Part shown: piece after piece, positions 20,201 to 29,992 of the stretch
Numbering within the stretch: the stretch's first letter is position 1
Layout of the letters: every line of letters starts with the position of its first letter
Position numbers and translations under genes: made by a program
Assembly: GCA_032622095.1 (NCBI GenBank)
Contig: CP136069.1
Coordinates: 125,071,450-125,135,449, forward strand
Source: Siphonodentalium dalli
Taxonomy: Eukaryota > Mollusca > Scaphopoda > Gadilida > Siphonodentaliidae
DNA: 64,000 nt
Reading direction: 5' to 3'
Notes under the pieces: model-generated
Databases searched by the model: none
What the model saw: the letters and a program-made list of their open reading frames with translations, nothing else
Told to the model about the DNA's origin: nothing

Positions 20201-20833
20201 AATCCATATCTCGGGCTCAATTTTTCCAACAACCTTACATGGTCATCTCATATAAACAAAATAGCAAAAAGAGCGAACAGCACCCTTGGTTTCTTGAGAA
20301 GGAATCTGAGAAGAGCGGACAAGAAACACAAGAAGATGGCCTATGAGTCCATGGTTAGATCAGCAATAGATTATGGAGCGGAGGTATGGGACCCGTACAA
20401 GAAGGAAGATATCAAGACACTAGAGAAGGTTCAAAGAAGGGCTGCAAGGTTTATCACCGGAAAGTATACAGACAGAAAAAAGGGTGCAGTGACAGAGATG
20501 TTGGACAATGAAAACATGGTACCACTCCAAACAAGAAGACGCGAGCTCAGGATGAAACTCTTTAGCAGGGTAGCACAGGGGCTGGTGCCAGCTATAAACT
20601 CAAATGACATACTAAAACCAAAAAAAGAGGGTAGAAAAATTAAGGCGAAAAAATTCCCAGGCTTTGAAACGACAAACATCATCGAAAAACAAGAGTGTAT
20701 TAACTCAAATTCATTCGAGCAAATCAGAGCTGTAACACCACAGTACGAAAATTCGTTCTTTGTTCGTACAATTCTCGAGTGGAATAGCCTGGATGTGAGC
20801 GTATGTGAGGAAACAACAGACAAAACAGCTTAA
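17246..20833 (+). CDS. Retrotransposon ORF2: 2A leader, PHD finger, APE endonuclease, reverse transcriptase
   Basis: 1195 residues, uninterrupted. Residues 1-93 are a leader with three GLCGLNHA repeats, encoded by the hairpin copies. AGDIEENPGP at 101-110 is a 2A ribosome-skipping motif. A PHD finger (C4-H-C3) follows: Cys127/130, Cys143/146, His151/Cys154, Cys175/178. The APE-type endonuclease spans about 248-475, with Asn255, Glu282 (GTESWL), GGDFN at 394-398 and SDH at 466-468. The reverse transcriptase spans about 695-960: APGPDG 700-705, Asp830 in LDFSKAFD, SGVPQGS 885-891 and FADD 916-919 (catalytic Asp918 and Asp919). A basic C-terminal region follows. ORF2 proteins of this type nick the target and copy the RNA at the nick. 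The first ATG gives the full frame; Met94 (17525) is an alternative start that would leave only a 16-residue leader before the 2A break. Confidence 0.92.
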   Translation: MRGLCGLNHARPQNGGCNLEDGMRKTLHQVETGLCGLNHAIPGSQGPCRGYHITLDRRKPGWTGLCGLNHAIPEYRDYYIHRKQEDKDGEETHMCILLIRAGDIEENPGPKKKKTSKPRKDTTVYPCAMCQEGVSWTEKGICCDNCKVWHHKTCADMDTNDYEIYEGRPSLEWRCCRCDSVNIDNFTYLSYEIQTSNYYEPLSQLDSTLNSLNSTFDPIHTSSPTSGDTTARRNRTHSKTFDTPNKENLRILTVNCRSLKRNKAELDIAVQYIQPDIILGTESWLRGVTPGKPPAQDAITSAEVFPDSYRAFRNDRGTTGGGVFIAFHENIIAIETPEYINDCEIEWAKIQIKGNKDIYVSSFYMPERKLETINSLDKSLKSFAGNKANSYIIGGDFNCPDIDWEKLTVKTGAQDRGVQQALLKVSIKYGLTQVHEEPTRENNLLDLILTNNPSLIKSSNNVPGISDHAMIVTDCFPKPQINKKVERDNYMFKKANWTEVAADVDELSNEITLLVDGGEKQVELLWTHLKDGLKQIVEKRVPKTPRRKRTKLPWLNRKLCRMLKKKGKLYNRAKKTGKWEKYREYQRQCRSTMRNAEQNHINKVIEEGEKNKNSKPFWRFMKAKKQDNIGIPPIKKGTSLTNNSKEKAELLNQQFKSVFTNDLGNTLPDMPYIAKNNIAELKIDTDGVCKLLKDIKTSKAPGPDGIPNTILKICAHNIAPALTTIFQLSLDTGQLPTDWRSANISPIYKKGDVHQPENYRPVSLTSVPCKLLEHVICRHIRDHLDENNILTDKNHGFRSGHSCTTQLINVTQDLLEVFDKNIQTDIAILDFSKAFDTVPHRGLLHKLQSYGISGSIHRWLDQFLTQRHMRVVVEGEFSENVPVKSGVPQGSVLGPLLFLCHINDLPLAVTSEVKLFADDCLLYRQIEKHQDQIKLQKDLTSLEKWAETWGMRFNAKKCYIMSCSNTSKTSHMYQLSGHILQEVEENPYLGLNFSNNLTWSSHINKIAKRANSTLGFLRRNLRRADKKHKKMAYESMVRSAIDYGAEVWDPYKKEDIKTLEKVQRRAARFITGKYTDRKKGAVTEMLDNENMVPLQTRRRELRMKLFSRVAQGLVPAINSNDILKPKKEGRKIKAKKFPGFETTNIIEKQECINSNSFEQIRAVTPQYENSFFVRTILEWNSLDVSVCEETTDKTA
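17251..17282 (+). repeat. 30-nt hairpin motif, copy 1 (start of ORF2)
   Basis: Outer stem GGGGT/ACCCC, inner stem GTGTGG/CCACGC, loop GCTGAA. It begins 3 nt after the ORF2 ATG and is read as GLCGLNHA. Confidence 0.75.
17342..17371 (+). repeat. 30-nt hairpin motif, copy 2 (ORF2 leader)
   Basis: Same stems as copy 1, loop GCTAAA. It starts 90 nt after copy 1, so the reading frame is kept. Confidence 0.75.
17435..17464 (+). repeat. 30-nt hairpin motif, copy 3 (ORF2 leader)
   Basis: Same stems, loop GCTGAA. It starts 93 nt after copy 2, again in frame. The ~60-nt spacers between copies are unrelated to each other. Confidence 0.75.
17528..17575 (+). promoter_or_regulatory. 2A translational recoding signal in ORF2
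   Basis: Encodes LLIRAGDIEENPGP with the invariant D-x-E-x-N-P-G-P; the predicted break is between Gly109 and Pro110 (Pro codon at 17573-17575). 2A-like sequences near the N-terminus of ORF2 are established for several APE-type non-LTR retrotransposons. The break would release the repeat leader from the enzymatic part. Confidence 0.85.
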
Positions 20834-20900
20834 GTCCTCCCAACGGCGCACCTACAGTCGCAAGGCTCCTGCGCTGAGATACATACAGATACAGATAAAG
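20834..20900 (+). other. Retrotransposon 3' region: hairpin and GATACA tail
   Basis: Only 67 nt follow the stop. ggcgca (20845-20850) pairs with tgcgct (20870-20875) to form a hairpin, followed by a degenerate tail made of acatacagatacagata. A hairpin plus a short-repeat tail is the usual 3' recognition end of CR1- and L2-type elements. Confidence 0.7.
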
Positions 20901-21254
20901 TTAACTTCGCATTTCTGTTAAAAGACAGCGAGTTTGTCAACCAAGATCTCGTAAGTGTAATGAATACTGGTTACAACATTAGTTCCACACGGTGTGTCTG
21001 CGAAGTGTAAACAAAAGTTAATCCCTTCTCACAACCAGACGACTCTACAATTATAATAAAACTGCCAGCATAAGCCCCTTTATTTTTATATTAAATGCCC
21101 TTAGTATCTTCTATTTATCTATTCTTAATTAGCAAAGGGCTATTCTCAATTTCTCTAATGACACCTGAAACTTATAACCCCACAATTATCTCGGCTGGCC
21201 ACCAGCCTATACAAACATTGGAATTCAGGGAGGTGATATAGAGAATCTCCAACG
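20901..21254. other. Spacer between retrotransposon and right inverted arm
   Basis: No open frame or repeat recognised. No target-site duplication of the retrotransposon could be matched with the 5' side. Confidence 0.35.
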
Positions 21255-21474
21255 AGTTATGTTGGGATATAAAATTTTATGAAACAACAGTATACGACAG
21301 TATTGTGTGATCTGGGGCTGGCGACTGAAAATTTAGTCCCCCAATTGTCCTCTTTGTTTTTGTGTCTATTATTTTTAGTGCAACAAAGTTGGACAAGAAT
21401 TTAAAGTTAATGAACAAAGCAATCAATTTGCATTGTCTGGTGTTGGTGTCATGCGTGGTTTTTGATATAGTATT
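21255..21474 (-). repeat. Right arm of the ~210-bp inverted duplication
   Basis: Inverted copy of 15725-15934. It is read on the minus strand in the same frame as the left arm, with four extra residues (KIID). Its minus-strand frame continues upstream to 21528. Confidence 0.85.
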
Positions 21475-22616
21475 AATCTGCCTGAATAAATGTAAAGATG
21501 TGCGGCCATTTTGTTGGCGCGATTCCAAGTGATAAGTAACTAGTGAGAGATAAGGAAATATGTAATGGCTTTTTTATTGCTATAATAGGGGTTTCATGTG
21601 ATATAAAATTATCTACAAGGCAACTCAATCTTCGCCTCAGAGGTGCAATAGGGCAACTTCTGGTGGCCTAGGGCGAGAACTTCACCTTTGTCGCCTTGGA
21701 AAATGAGCCCTGATTTGCCTCCTTCAACTTCATGGTACATGTGTATTCCCCTTACAACTTTTCAAATCACCCAACCAATTTTGCATGGTGCTGGCACATT
21801 CAAATTGTATTATAGATATATAGCACAAACCATTTTATTTCTTTATGAACATTCAAGATTTGTTAACAATGTGAATTAAATACCTCCCTCAAGAGGGGAT
21901 GTGATAGCATTTTCATTTAGGGTAAATAGAGTTTTTCCAGGCAGGAACAGGACTTTAAAATAGTGGCATGCAGGGATGAAAACCTAGTATTTTTTTATAT
22001 TTTGGGTAACAGATCAATTCACATTGTGACTGCATCAGATGCAGTGCTGTGATGATGGATTTGTCATTGACAACTCTTCAAATTGTTCCAATTTTACTCT
22101 TGTACAGTCATTTAGGTTCCCACTTGTGCGGTATCGAATGTTCATGACTAAGATTGTTATATTTTTTCTGTAGCTAATATTGCATAAAATATAAAATATC
22201 CATGTGGCCGGCGTTTAAGGGTAAAATGCCTAAGAAACAAATCATTAACTCTGTGTAACCAACTGAGAAATTATCCATATGCTCAATTCCAAGTCTTCCA
22301 ATACACATTCTTTCATATTTTCTTGAAGACATGTTTACACATTATTTGAATGAATTGCAGCTGTGAATTGCCATATTTTTTGTCCATACTCATTCCAGGG
22401 CATTTTAAATGTCTCATTTAATACTCGATGCCATTATAGACTGTGATAGCAATAATTTTTTATTTACCTAGTCTGAAGTTGTTATTTCAGAACATTCAGG
22501 ACAGGATTCTATGTCAGCAAAAATGCACATTGATATTTACTTTGAAAAAAATCTGTTCTTTTGTCAATTAGAAGAGAACGGCTAAGAGCAGTACACTGTT
22601 CTCAAAGGGAGCATGC
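21475..22616. other. No feature recognised
   Basis: AT-rich spacer; open frames are 63 codons or shorter and unremarkable. Confidence 0.3.
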
Positions 22617-22648
22617 TTAACCCTTTACCCAACAGAAGGGCCCTGTGC

Positions 22649-22713
22649 CAATGCATTCTCTTATATATGCGAGTCGACCATAGGTCGCCTCGCATATATA
22701 AGAGAATGCATTG
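22649..22713. repeat. Hairpin 1 in MITE B copy 1
   Basis: Arms of about 25 bp around the loop tcgaccataggtcgc, which itself contains a tcgacc/ggtcg pairing. Confidence 0.85.
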
Positions 22714-22795
22714 ACTTAACACATTAAAAATTATAAAATTGTTAAAGAATGTAAGAAAAAATGGTAAAAAGTGTTAAAAAAAGAGTTTTTTTAGG

Positions 22796-22862
22796 CCAAT
22801 GCATTCTCTTATATATGCGAGTCGACCATAGGTCGCCTCGCATATATAAGAGAATGCATTGG
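22796..22862. repeat. Hairpin 2 in MITE B copy 1
   Basis: Same arms and loop as hairpin 1, perfect from ccaatgcatt to aatgcattgg. Confidence 0.85.
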
Positions 22863-23018
22863 CACAGGGCATAACTGTAACTATCACAATGTGGTCAAGG
22901 AGCCGGTTCCAATGATATCCATATTTGTATGGTTCTATTGAGACAGACCGAAGATATTTTAGGCTGTTGAAGCTTTATTTGGCCGGTTTTGGCCGGTTTG
23001 TTGGGTAAAGGCTTAAAA

Positions 23019-23239
23019 GGTACTGTACACTAAATCCGGCTATGTATGGGACCATCTCCTTTATACTCAACACCATATATGCAACAAATTAATGAATTTG
23101 AGCCACAGATTACTGCAAAATAAACTCATGTATTTTGCACTCATGTATCCGTGGCTCAAATTGATTCATTTGTTTCATATATTCTGTTGAGTATAAAATG
23201 AGATGGTCCCAAACATGGCCAGATTTAGTGTACAGTTCC
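23019..23239. mobile_element. Foldback element with ~100-bp arms
   Basis: ggtactgtacactaaatc at the left faces gatttagtgtacagttcc at the right. The arms continue inward through gggaccatctc / gagatggtccc and tatactcaaca / tgttgagtata to tttgagccac / gtggctcaaa. It starts 2 bp after MITE B copy 1. No coding. Confidence 0.8.
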
Positions 23240-24334
23240 CCATTAAGAGTAGAATATTGTCATATAGTGGGTCTGAAGCTTATATTTCAGTACTCAAGTA
23301 TGTACAATATGCCTGCTTAAAGGGACCCATGGTACTCGCAGTGAGTAAATGCGCAAACATTATAAAAGTCTGTAAAAACAACACCACCAAGAATAACATG
23401 GGGAAATTATAGACACATGTACACTTATCAATTATTTCCCATTTTGAAACCATAGTCATGCAAACAAAACTGTTACAGTGATTTGTCAACAAACATCACT
23501 AATCGCATAATATATTCAAATATTTTATTCTCAATATGATTTTTCAGAATATTTTTCAATACTTGGACCTTTTCCAATGTTTGCCGTCATAGCAAATCTC
23601 ATTATTGGAGAGTTATTAATAATTAAATAAAGAACAAAGTAGATCTATTTTCGCATGTACATGTTTATGACAAACTTTTTTTTATATGCCTGTTTTGAAG
23701 AAAAAAAACGACGTATTATGTTATTGGTCTGTATGTCTAGTCTTCTGTCCGTCCATTCGTGTTAATTCAGAAAATGCATCTATAACTTTGTTCGTCAAAC
23801 ACCCATTATACCAATCTATGTCTGTGGTGGGAAACTATAACCCAGTAGTGAGACAGGTATGTTCTATTTCCAAACTGGGTCCATGTAACATTCCACAGCA
23901 TTTCAGTAGCTGCTACAGACACAAAACATACCATACTATAGTCAGTGTTAAATGGGTCTACTACTTGTGCATAACCATGCACACTCATGTTTTGCAGCGT
24001 TCATAAACAGATTATAGTTCAATTACCATTGGACATGATCTCCTGCCACGCTTTATGGAATATTATAGTCTGTTGCTGCTTGAATGAAGAATGTATTTTT
24101 TTTTTCAACCTAACCCTGTCCATTGTATTATTTGTGTACAGAACTTTTGTTCTAGTATTTTCTTATTAAATATATCATATCATTCTGAAATCAAATCCTT
24201 TGTTGTGTTTGCTTCAAATGTGCAGATCAAAATAACAAAATGGTAGATTTTCATTGCCATTCAATTTAGAAAACTTGACTTACCCTTAATATTGTGGCCC
24301 GTTATTTTCCATGGACAACAAAAATAATCATAGG
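23240..24334. other. No feature recognised
   Basis: AT-rich spacer. Overlapping open frames of 60-106 codons on both strands (for example 23686-24006) have no recognisable domains. Confidence 0.3.
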
Positions 24335-24777
24335 TTAACCCTTTCTATACTAAATGGATTCCCCCACTCAGTTATAAAAAAATATACATTGGAATGGTCT
24401 ATTATTCATCTGGAAGGGTTTTCAGGTAAAATAAGCAGACGACAGATAATAGAAGTACAATAATGCTCAAAGTAATCGACTTCTTAACCACAGCAGAATT
24501 ATGGGTAACTTTTCAGGATTTAGTTGGAAATATGGCTTGTTGCCATTCATCGGAAAGCTCTCCCCTGAGAGCTTTCCGATGAATGGCAACAAGTCATATT
24601 TCCGACTAAATCCTGAAAAGTTACCCATAATTCTGCTGTGGTTAAGAAGTCGATTACTCAGAGCATTACTGTACACAAGAAGGCATATTATGTTGGAGGG
24701 AAATGTTCAGATAATAAGTTCAACAAGCGACCTATGGGAACTACTCACCAATGAATATTTAGTATAGAAAGGGTTAA
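24335..24777. mobile_element. MITE family A, complete copy
   Basis: 443 bp with perfect 21-bp inverted ends, TTAACCCTTTCTATAC at the left and its reverse complement at the right, with TTAA outermost. This is a piggyBac-type non-autonomous element. The centre is a 220-bp palindrome. Related fragments lie at 15113-15215 and 15453-15700. Confidence 0.85.
24455..24674. repeat. 220-bp near-perfect palindrome
   Basis: Two ~108-bp arms meeting at 24564/24565 with a 4-nt centre (ccct between gctctc and gagagc). I see only a handful of mismatches, for example gttggaaatatggc facing gtcggaaatatgac. Confidence 0.85.
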
Positions 24778-24959
24778 ATCATGTTACATATCAATAAAGT
24801 CAGACAGGAACAGCCATTCAATTCAAATTTATGCTCAAATGACATCATTTGTTTACAACTTGACATTGTATGCTCGTTAACTTAGCAGCATGGATTCAAT
24901 TGTGTACCATACATGTATGGTACAAATAATGCCAACATCCAGATCAACTATCCGTCGTC

Positions 24960-26830
24960 CGTCTATCTATCCGTAGACCGTTGCTATCCGACACGATTAC
25001 TCAAGGTATATTTTATCAGATCATGTTCATATCTTATGTGCATGTTTATGATGACACACCCCTCATCTGTATAGTTATTGGTATCGATCGGTTGATCGAT
25101 TTAGAAATAATAAACACTATCCATCCAGTTATAGACATGTTCTGTCCGATGCAATAACTCAAGTATGTTTTTGTCCGATCGTGTTTATATTTTATGTGCA
25201 GGTTTATGATGGCACCCACCTCACCTGTATATTTATTGGTATCGGTCAGTTGATTGGTTTATAAATTATTAACACTTTTCTTCATTCCATAGGCATGTAT
25301 GTACTTATCCAAGCAATCAAAGGGGGGTAATTCTACATACTGTTCACTCGCATGTACTAATCTAATATTAAAATGAGTAATAGCATACAGAGCTCTGCTA
25401 TTTCAGTGGCTAGATGGAGGCAAAGATAAATAACACTTGTGGTTAATTGTTTATGATATATGTCAAAATGTGATAAATGGGATGCCTCTTATTCTCTTGA
25501 AATTTCATTACAGGGTTTCTGATAACAGACCCCTCACCTAAAAAGATGTCTTGTTTATTTCCATTGATCTGCTTAGAACATGGCTAACCCTTTCCAAGGT
25601 ATCCATAGATGAATGCTATCATGGGCTCTTCCTCATATCTCTTATCTGGGTTATATTTGGACACTATTCACTTGTATGGATTTTGGTATTGATTGATTAA
25701 TTTCTTTTGAAAATCATATTAACTCTTCACTCCCACTCGATCATAGACACAAACTATTAAATTAAATTAAAACAATGACTGATAGCCAATATGAATTATC
25801 TATGCAGTGGGTAACAGGCATATAAATCTACATGGCTATTGTTCGAATTATACATAACAATATTAAATGAACACTCTTGTTGAATCAGGTTCATTAGTTA
25901 ATGAACACTCAATATGACACCTGTTGAATATTCTTATAGATTATAGGTGATGCCTTCTTTTGCTTTAACCCTTTACCCAACAAACCGGCCAAATAAAGCT
26001 TCAACAGCCTAAAATATCTTCGGTCTGTCTCAATAGAACCATACAAATATGGATATCATTGGAACCGGCTCCTTGACCATATTGTGATAGTTACAGTTAT
26101 GCCCTGTGCCAATGCATTCTCTTATATATGCGAGTCAACCATAGGTCGCCTCACATATATAAGAGAATGCATTGGCCTAAAAAAAATCTTTTTTTAACAC
26201 TTTTTACCATTTTTTCTTACATTCTTTAACAATTTTATAATTTTTAATGTGTTAAGCCAATGCATTCTCTTATATATGCGAGGCGACCTATGGTCGACTC
26301 GCATATATAAGAGAATGCATTGGCACAGGGCCCTTCTGTTGGGTAAAGGGTTAATGTCAATAAATGAATAAACTTGCAAACTAGTGTTTAGACAAGTAAA
26401 GGGATGGACCATATCTGTAGCAGTATAGTTTGGCCTCTTTTGTAAACACAGGGTATTCTATGGCATTGACTTATTACATGGGACCTGTCACATGCTTTTT
26501 GTGAACTATTTTGTATTGATCAGTCGATTGTTAATAATTTGGGAAATATTGACCCTTCGAGCGGCAATACACTTGATATCTGATTTAGATAACTGAAATA
26601 TTTACCATCAGATTGTGTATATATTTCGTGGCAAAGTTTATGATGACACATCCCTGACCTGAAGACACATACTATCCAATGTGATAAGACAAATATTTTT
26701 CAACCGATCACTAATAATTCACATCCAGATTAATCATGACATACTTGTATTGATTTATCGATTTTAACCCTACCTATAACCATAACAAGGAAACATGCTA
26801 TCCAAAGCAATACTTTATCTGATCAGTTTC
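24960..26830. repeat. Diverged repeats of a ~165-bp unit
   Basis: The order 'tatccga-gc-ata-ctcaag', 'tttatgatg-cac-ccctcacctgtata' and 'ttattggtatcgatcggttgat' occurs near 24985-25100 and again at 25145-25260. Weaker partial copies appear near 25520, 26505 and 26640-26760. MITE B copy 2 interrupts the series. Boundaries are unsure because the copies are old. Confidence 0.45.
25965..26354. mobile_element. MITE family B, copy 2 (TTAA-bounded)
   Basis: Perfect 18-bp inverted ends (TTAACCCTTTACCCAACA and reverse complement). It is nearly identical to 22617-23016 but in the opposite orientation, with the same two internal hairpins (about 26108-26175 and 26256-26322). Confidence 0.85.
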
Positions 26831-27417
26831 ATGTTAATTATTTATACATATACAAGAAAATTATGGAAACCCCTTAATATAGCTTTCCAGTCATATCCAC
26901 ATGATGTGTATAGGCGTATATTCAGTCCAGTTTGAGTTGGTATGGTAGAAGGTATTGGTTAAACATCTGCCAATCATGATCGGCCTCTCATTATCGCATA
27001 TCGTATATATTGACATACTCTATGATGCTGGAAAAGACCTATTGTCTGAATTTGCCTAATAGTTTCTTATCGACCCTTCCAACAATGCTCACCCTCATTA
27101 CCATCGGCTATTGTTGCACGATTTCATAGTTGAGTTCCATATTTAATTTAAATTATTCCCCAATAAGAATTGAGTTGCTATTTCCTGTGAAGGTGTCTGA
27201 AGACGATCACAGTAACCGGTTTCATTTATGCCCAAGAACATTGCCTATATTTTCTATGAATGCTCTGCCGTAAAACTGTTTATAAAAAAACATACTGAAA
27301 TGGCTAGATAACACAACCTGGACATCTCTATATCACTCATATCAAAATACTTTTCGGTTTTCCCCGCCAGCAAAATTTCAGACTCAAAATTTTATTTCTG
27401 ACATTGCTTAACCCTTT
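26831..27417. other. No feature recognised
   Basis: AT-rich spacer without open frames above 60 codons. Confidence 0.3.
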
Positions 27418-27505
27418 CATGATGGGAGCTGCTCTGGTGCTCCCATAGGGAGCCTCGCATATATATAAGAGAACTAGCAGGGTTATCCGGCATTGCCCAG
27501 GTTAA
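27418..27505. mobile_element. Decayed MITE family C fragment
   Basis: TTAACCCTTTCATGATGGGAGC at the left resembles the left end of 15216-15456, and cctcgcatatata-taagagaa is the family hairpin arm. A TTAA at 27502-27505 may be the right end. Confidence 0.45.
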
Positions 27506-28379
27506 TGTGATGTTAAACCCTCTACTGTGGACATTTGTTGGTGGGCATTGAGAATACTCTTGCTCAAAGGCGTATTCTCATAAATTGTACAATGTATATC
27601 AAATGGCACCACATTTCATCCATATACATGGATTATAAGTAGTGGCTCACCTTGTTGGAGTGATTGTCATTTTGTTTATCGCGAATAATTCCCTCCGCCA
27701 ATAAAGAAGTATTTATTTACAACTACACGTACTTCAGACATTATCTTTTTTTACATCGTAATGTCGAAATGGTTGGAATTAATGTTTGTTTTTGTTTTTA
27801 ATAAGTCAATCTAGTGTGTTAGACTAATATTTTGATGACACCTGGTTATCATATCTCCATGTCGATACATGTTTTAAGAAATGTCCAGGTGCTCCACTGT
27901 TCAAGGTGCTATACACTGGCTAAGTATTCTCAGTTTAAAATAAATGTTGCCATATATCAGCTACATGTGCCCGACATAAAGCGAGATGTTATGTTGTTTA
28001 TGTTAGGCTATGACACGGCTGGTAATCTATACATGCACATCCAAATAATGGACAGAATTGGATCATCCTGTTGTGCATGTATAGATTGATTTCTTCACCT
28101 CGACAGGTAGGTACCTCATCTAAATTCACTTTTTTTGTTGATTTCTTCATTGTTTTCGCTAAAACCACTCTTACGTTGGGATGTGGGGATGGTTAACGAA
28201 CGACTACACATAGGTTTCCACGCCGCATGTGTCCCCGATTAAAATATCTCGGCGTTGTCATCGGAATTTTTTATTGTTTTTTTCTTCCCGGCGAAGAAAA
28301 ATTATCACATTTTGGCATATTTCTACCACAAAACCGACTGGTATAGGTTTACCCATGATGTTATGTGTGATGTGTGCAA
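27506..28379. other. Left flank of the satellite array
   Basis: Not part of the array. An 85-codon frame at 27832-28089 has no recognisable content. The array unit begins abruptly at ttgtaaatcc (28380). Confidence 0.35.
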
Positions 28380-29992
28380 TTGTAAATCCAGAGTCCAACA
28401 ACATAATGCTCGTTTGTGATTGTCGAGGTAGTGGGGCCGAATAATAGTTGGTATCGGCTCTTAAGGGCGCTTTCACTTGTTTTATCGGTGGTTAAAGCAG
28501 GATAAAATTATTTTAAACACCACTGACAATAGGATTTCGTAATCAATCCCGACCAAATGTAATTCCTTCAATTTCTTGATAGGAAATGTATAAAGAATGT
28601 TTGTGTTAAAAATATTTTATAGTGATGTAAATAGGTCTGTGTCTAAACTGGCAATTTCTTTATATGTGCACGTACTTCAATAGTTGCACTGTTCTTGGTG
28701 AAGTTCTGAAATTTGGTTGAACATTGGTCCACATCTCCATCTGCCGTGATCCCTTGCACATATATTTAAACGGACATGGATGATTCGAGCTTCCAAATTG
28801 TGTCCACGTAATTTGGAAGGAGGTATAGGACGGGTTGACGCATAGACGATATATTGGTATACCGGCTTGATATGCACTGAAAAATACTTTCCATGGTCGA
28901 TTTTCAGCTGTTACAAATTTTCCCACAAGTGGAACAAACGCTCTTTATTTTAACCACATAAGGAATAGACAAACACTGAACGCTCTTTTCTGTTTCATTG
29001 CTGTTTTGTGTTTTCGACCCAAACAACGTGGACTTCAATGCTCGTTTTTGTCGTTAGAATCTTTAGTCGCGCCTATGGGGTTCATCGGCCATACACGAAA
29101 ATGCTATATTTAGACAGTATTTTGGACAACAAGCAATGAGTATTTGATCATGTTGTTGATACCAGTGTCTGTAAATAGCCTTATTTATGTTGGTACGTTA
29201 ATTGCCTGCAAGCTTACATACTGATTTATGCTATTTTGATGACTTGACCTCCGTCAATTAAGTCGGATATATGGTGATTCGACGTCGAAATCTGCCAAAA
29301 TTCAACGGAATAACGGGGTATATAAGCTCACTATGAGCTAATTTCAAAATCAAATATTTAATTCCAACATGAAACTATGTGAATACTTAGGTCAAATATG
29401 AACCTATTTCTAAGAAGATATTTGGCCAGGTAATGAATTGCTCTTGTTGACTATACTATTGCGGACAAGCTGCAATAGTTGGAGTACTGTATTGATAATG
29501 TTTGGGCCTATGTGTGCGTTGATATCATTACATTCGAGAGTTTTGATGTATAGTCCGTAGACTGTGTGCATATGGTTTCACAATGAATGCTGCGGAAAAC
29601 GCTTGCATCAGTTGTGATCTCATCGCAACTGCGAGTAGATTATTCTGGTCCAGAAGTTCTTTTCATTCAGCCAGAGCTGAATATAGTATTGAGGCCATTT
29701 TCCAAAAGTTAAACCAGATAACGACGACTGTCATGATTACATAGCCAGCCAAGAAAACGACTTAATGTGCATTCCTGATTCTGAAAAACGAATTGTCTAT
29801 GGTGGTTTTCTGCTCAAGCTAATTACCAACAGGGTGAACAAGTACAATTGAGGAATTGTTTGCTTCGCCATGTGTGCCGACTGCGTGACTCTTCTCGACT
29901 AAATGGTACTGAAAGAGACATATGACCATTTGGATGTCACACACGTGGTGTCTCGATGCTGCCTATAAAGCATGTGGAGGAGTAGCTCCGCC
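28380..29992 (+). repeat. Edge unit 1, more diverged
   Basis: Differs from the interior consensus at many more places than interior units differ from each other. Examples: cgtaatttgg for cgtaattttgg, accacataagg for accatataagg, cttatttatg for cttattatg, aaacgactta for aaacactta. It also mixes the two linked haplotypes. This is expected of an array edge that escapes homogenisation. Confidence 0.85.
28660..28944 (-). pseudogene. Longer minus-strand frame in edge unit, broken in all other units
   Basis: In unit 1 a minus-strand frame runs about 95 codons to a stop at 28660, containing NRPWKVFFSAYQAGIPIYRL and QMEMWTNVQPNF. In every interior unit an extra T (cgtaattttgg) splits it into two overlapping 72-codon frames. 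I do not recognise the peptide. It may be a relic exon or chance. Confidence 0.2.

Larger units (their letters stand above)
16310..20900 (+). mobile_element. CR1/L2-like non-LTR retrotransposon, apparently intact
   Basis: Two uninterrupted open frames (ORF1, 258 codons; ORF2, 1195 codons), then a very short 3' region with a hairpin and a GATACA-type tail. The ORF2 order (PHD finger, APE-type endonuclease, reverse transcriptase) and the SGNH-like ORF1 place it in the Jockey/CR1/L2 supergroup. The absence of stops or frameshifts suggests recent insertion. The 5' boundary is a guess based on the first hairpin-like 3' half near 16315; the 3' boundary is set by the tail. It sits between the two arms of a ~210-bp inverted duplication. 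Confidence 0.85.
22617..23016. mobile_element. MITE family B, copy 1 (TTAA-bounded)
   Basis: TTAACCCTTTACCCAACA at the left faces TGTTGGGTAAAGGCTTAA at the right (one base decayed). TTAA ends plus CCC/GGG inner termini are the hallmark of piggyBac-type elements. It contains two near-perfect ~65-bp hairpins (22649-22713 and 22796-22862) with arms caatgcattctcttatatat. It has no coding capacity. It is an inverted near-copy of 25965-26354. Confidence 0.8.

Noticed and set aside
16310-20900. Target-site duplication of the retrotransposon
   Set aside because: No matching direct repeat could be found next to the tail and the presumed 5' end, so the 5' boundary is left open.
27832-28089. 85-codon plus-strand frame left of the array
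   Set aside because: No recognisable content, splice sites or repeat copy.
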